Assembly: GCA_051294375.1 (NCBI GenBank)
Contig: CM119263.1
Coordinates: 22,056,494 to 22,120,493 of the forward strand
Source of the DNA: Paraspadella gotoi
Lineage: Eukaryota > Chaetognatha
Length of the DNA: 64,000 bases
Direction: 5' to 3'
Shown here: positions 63,878 to 64,000 of the stretch, in pieces
How positions within the stretch are numbered: position 1 is the first letter of the stretch
Layout: each line of letters begins with the position of its first letter
Made by a program: the position numbers and the translations under genes
Notes under the pieces: generated by a model
Databases searched by the model: none
Told to the model about the DNA's origin: nothing
What the model saw: the letters and a program-made list of their open reading frames with translations, nothing else

Positions 63878-64000
63878 ATCTGATCTCTCTCTCCTTGAAA
63901 AACAGTTTGTGAGGTATAAATTTTTGAGCGGTTGATTTCCTCGGAGGCAAATCGAACGTCGGAAATCGTCAAATGTTGTCGTCGACCGCGCCGTCACAGT
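63595..64000. other. 3' flank of lectin paralogue 2
   Basis: No further gene seen. Contains a CT tract at 63781-63870; no clear AATAAA follows the stop. Confidence 0.5.
63781..63870. repeat. (CT)n microsatellite
   Basis: About 90 bp, nearly pure CT. Confidence 0.95.

Overview
The window is metazoan nuclear DNA, most likely from an arthropod and possibly a crustacean. The evidence is split genes with GT-AG introns of about 130 bp to several kb, eukaryotic tRNA genes, very abundant (GA)n/(CT)n tracts, SINE-, Helitron- and Penelope-like repeats, secreted C-type lectins and a membrane M13 peptidase. The species cannot be named from the sequence. Exon models were built by hand from reading frame, splice sites and phase; no alignment or expression data were available.

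Layout, left to right. (1) 1-1272, minus: 5' part of an ILVBL-type thiamine-diphosphate enzyme that runs off the left edge. (2) 1273-7465: gene-poor, with CpG-rich blocks, low-complexity sequence and one possible coding scrap. (3) 7577-10045, minus: intronless 822-residue chromatin protein with a SAMD1-type winged helix, tandem PHD fingers and a SAM domain. (4) Two identical tRNA-Gly(TCC) genes. (5) 12489-20503, minus: complete 11-exon neprilysin-like M13 metallopeptidase (1003 residues; all exon phases close) with a tRNA-Leu(AAG) inside one 153-bp intron. (6) 25815-28803, plus: probable eight-exon gene of about 269 residues that I do not recognise, followed by AATAAA. (7) 29195-35388, minus: six-exon single-pass membrane protein with a six-cysteine C-terminus and one apparent frameshift.

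(8) 31.4-56.4 kb is dominated by repeats and assembly structure. About 8.7 kb (31378-40100) recurs next door (about 40124-49230) with dense single-base indels, mostly insertions, and the second copy has bases where the first has Ns. Smaller redundant blocks (49.0-51.0 against 52.3-54.2 kb; 54.25-55.14 against 55.35-56.23 kb) and an inverted duplication at 51.0-52.1 kb follow. I read much of this as unpolished long-read gap filling rather than biology, but it contains real elements, notably a hammerhead-ribozyme-like motif in both copies. (9) 56.9-64.0 kb: long CT tracts, then two tandem paralogous secreted C-type lectin genes with matching exon structure.

No operon-like or defence-system-like cluster is present; the genes look functionally unrelated apart from the lectin pair. 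The most notable items are the ribozyme-like motif, the WH-PHD-PHD-SAM architecture, the tRNA within a tiny intron, the unrecognised gene at 25.8-28.8 kb, and the assembly duplication, which would mislead any gene count here.
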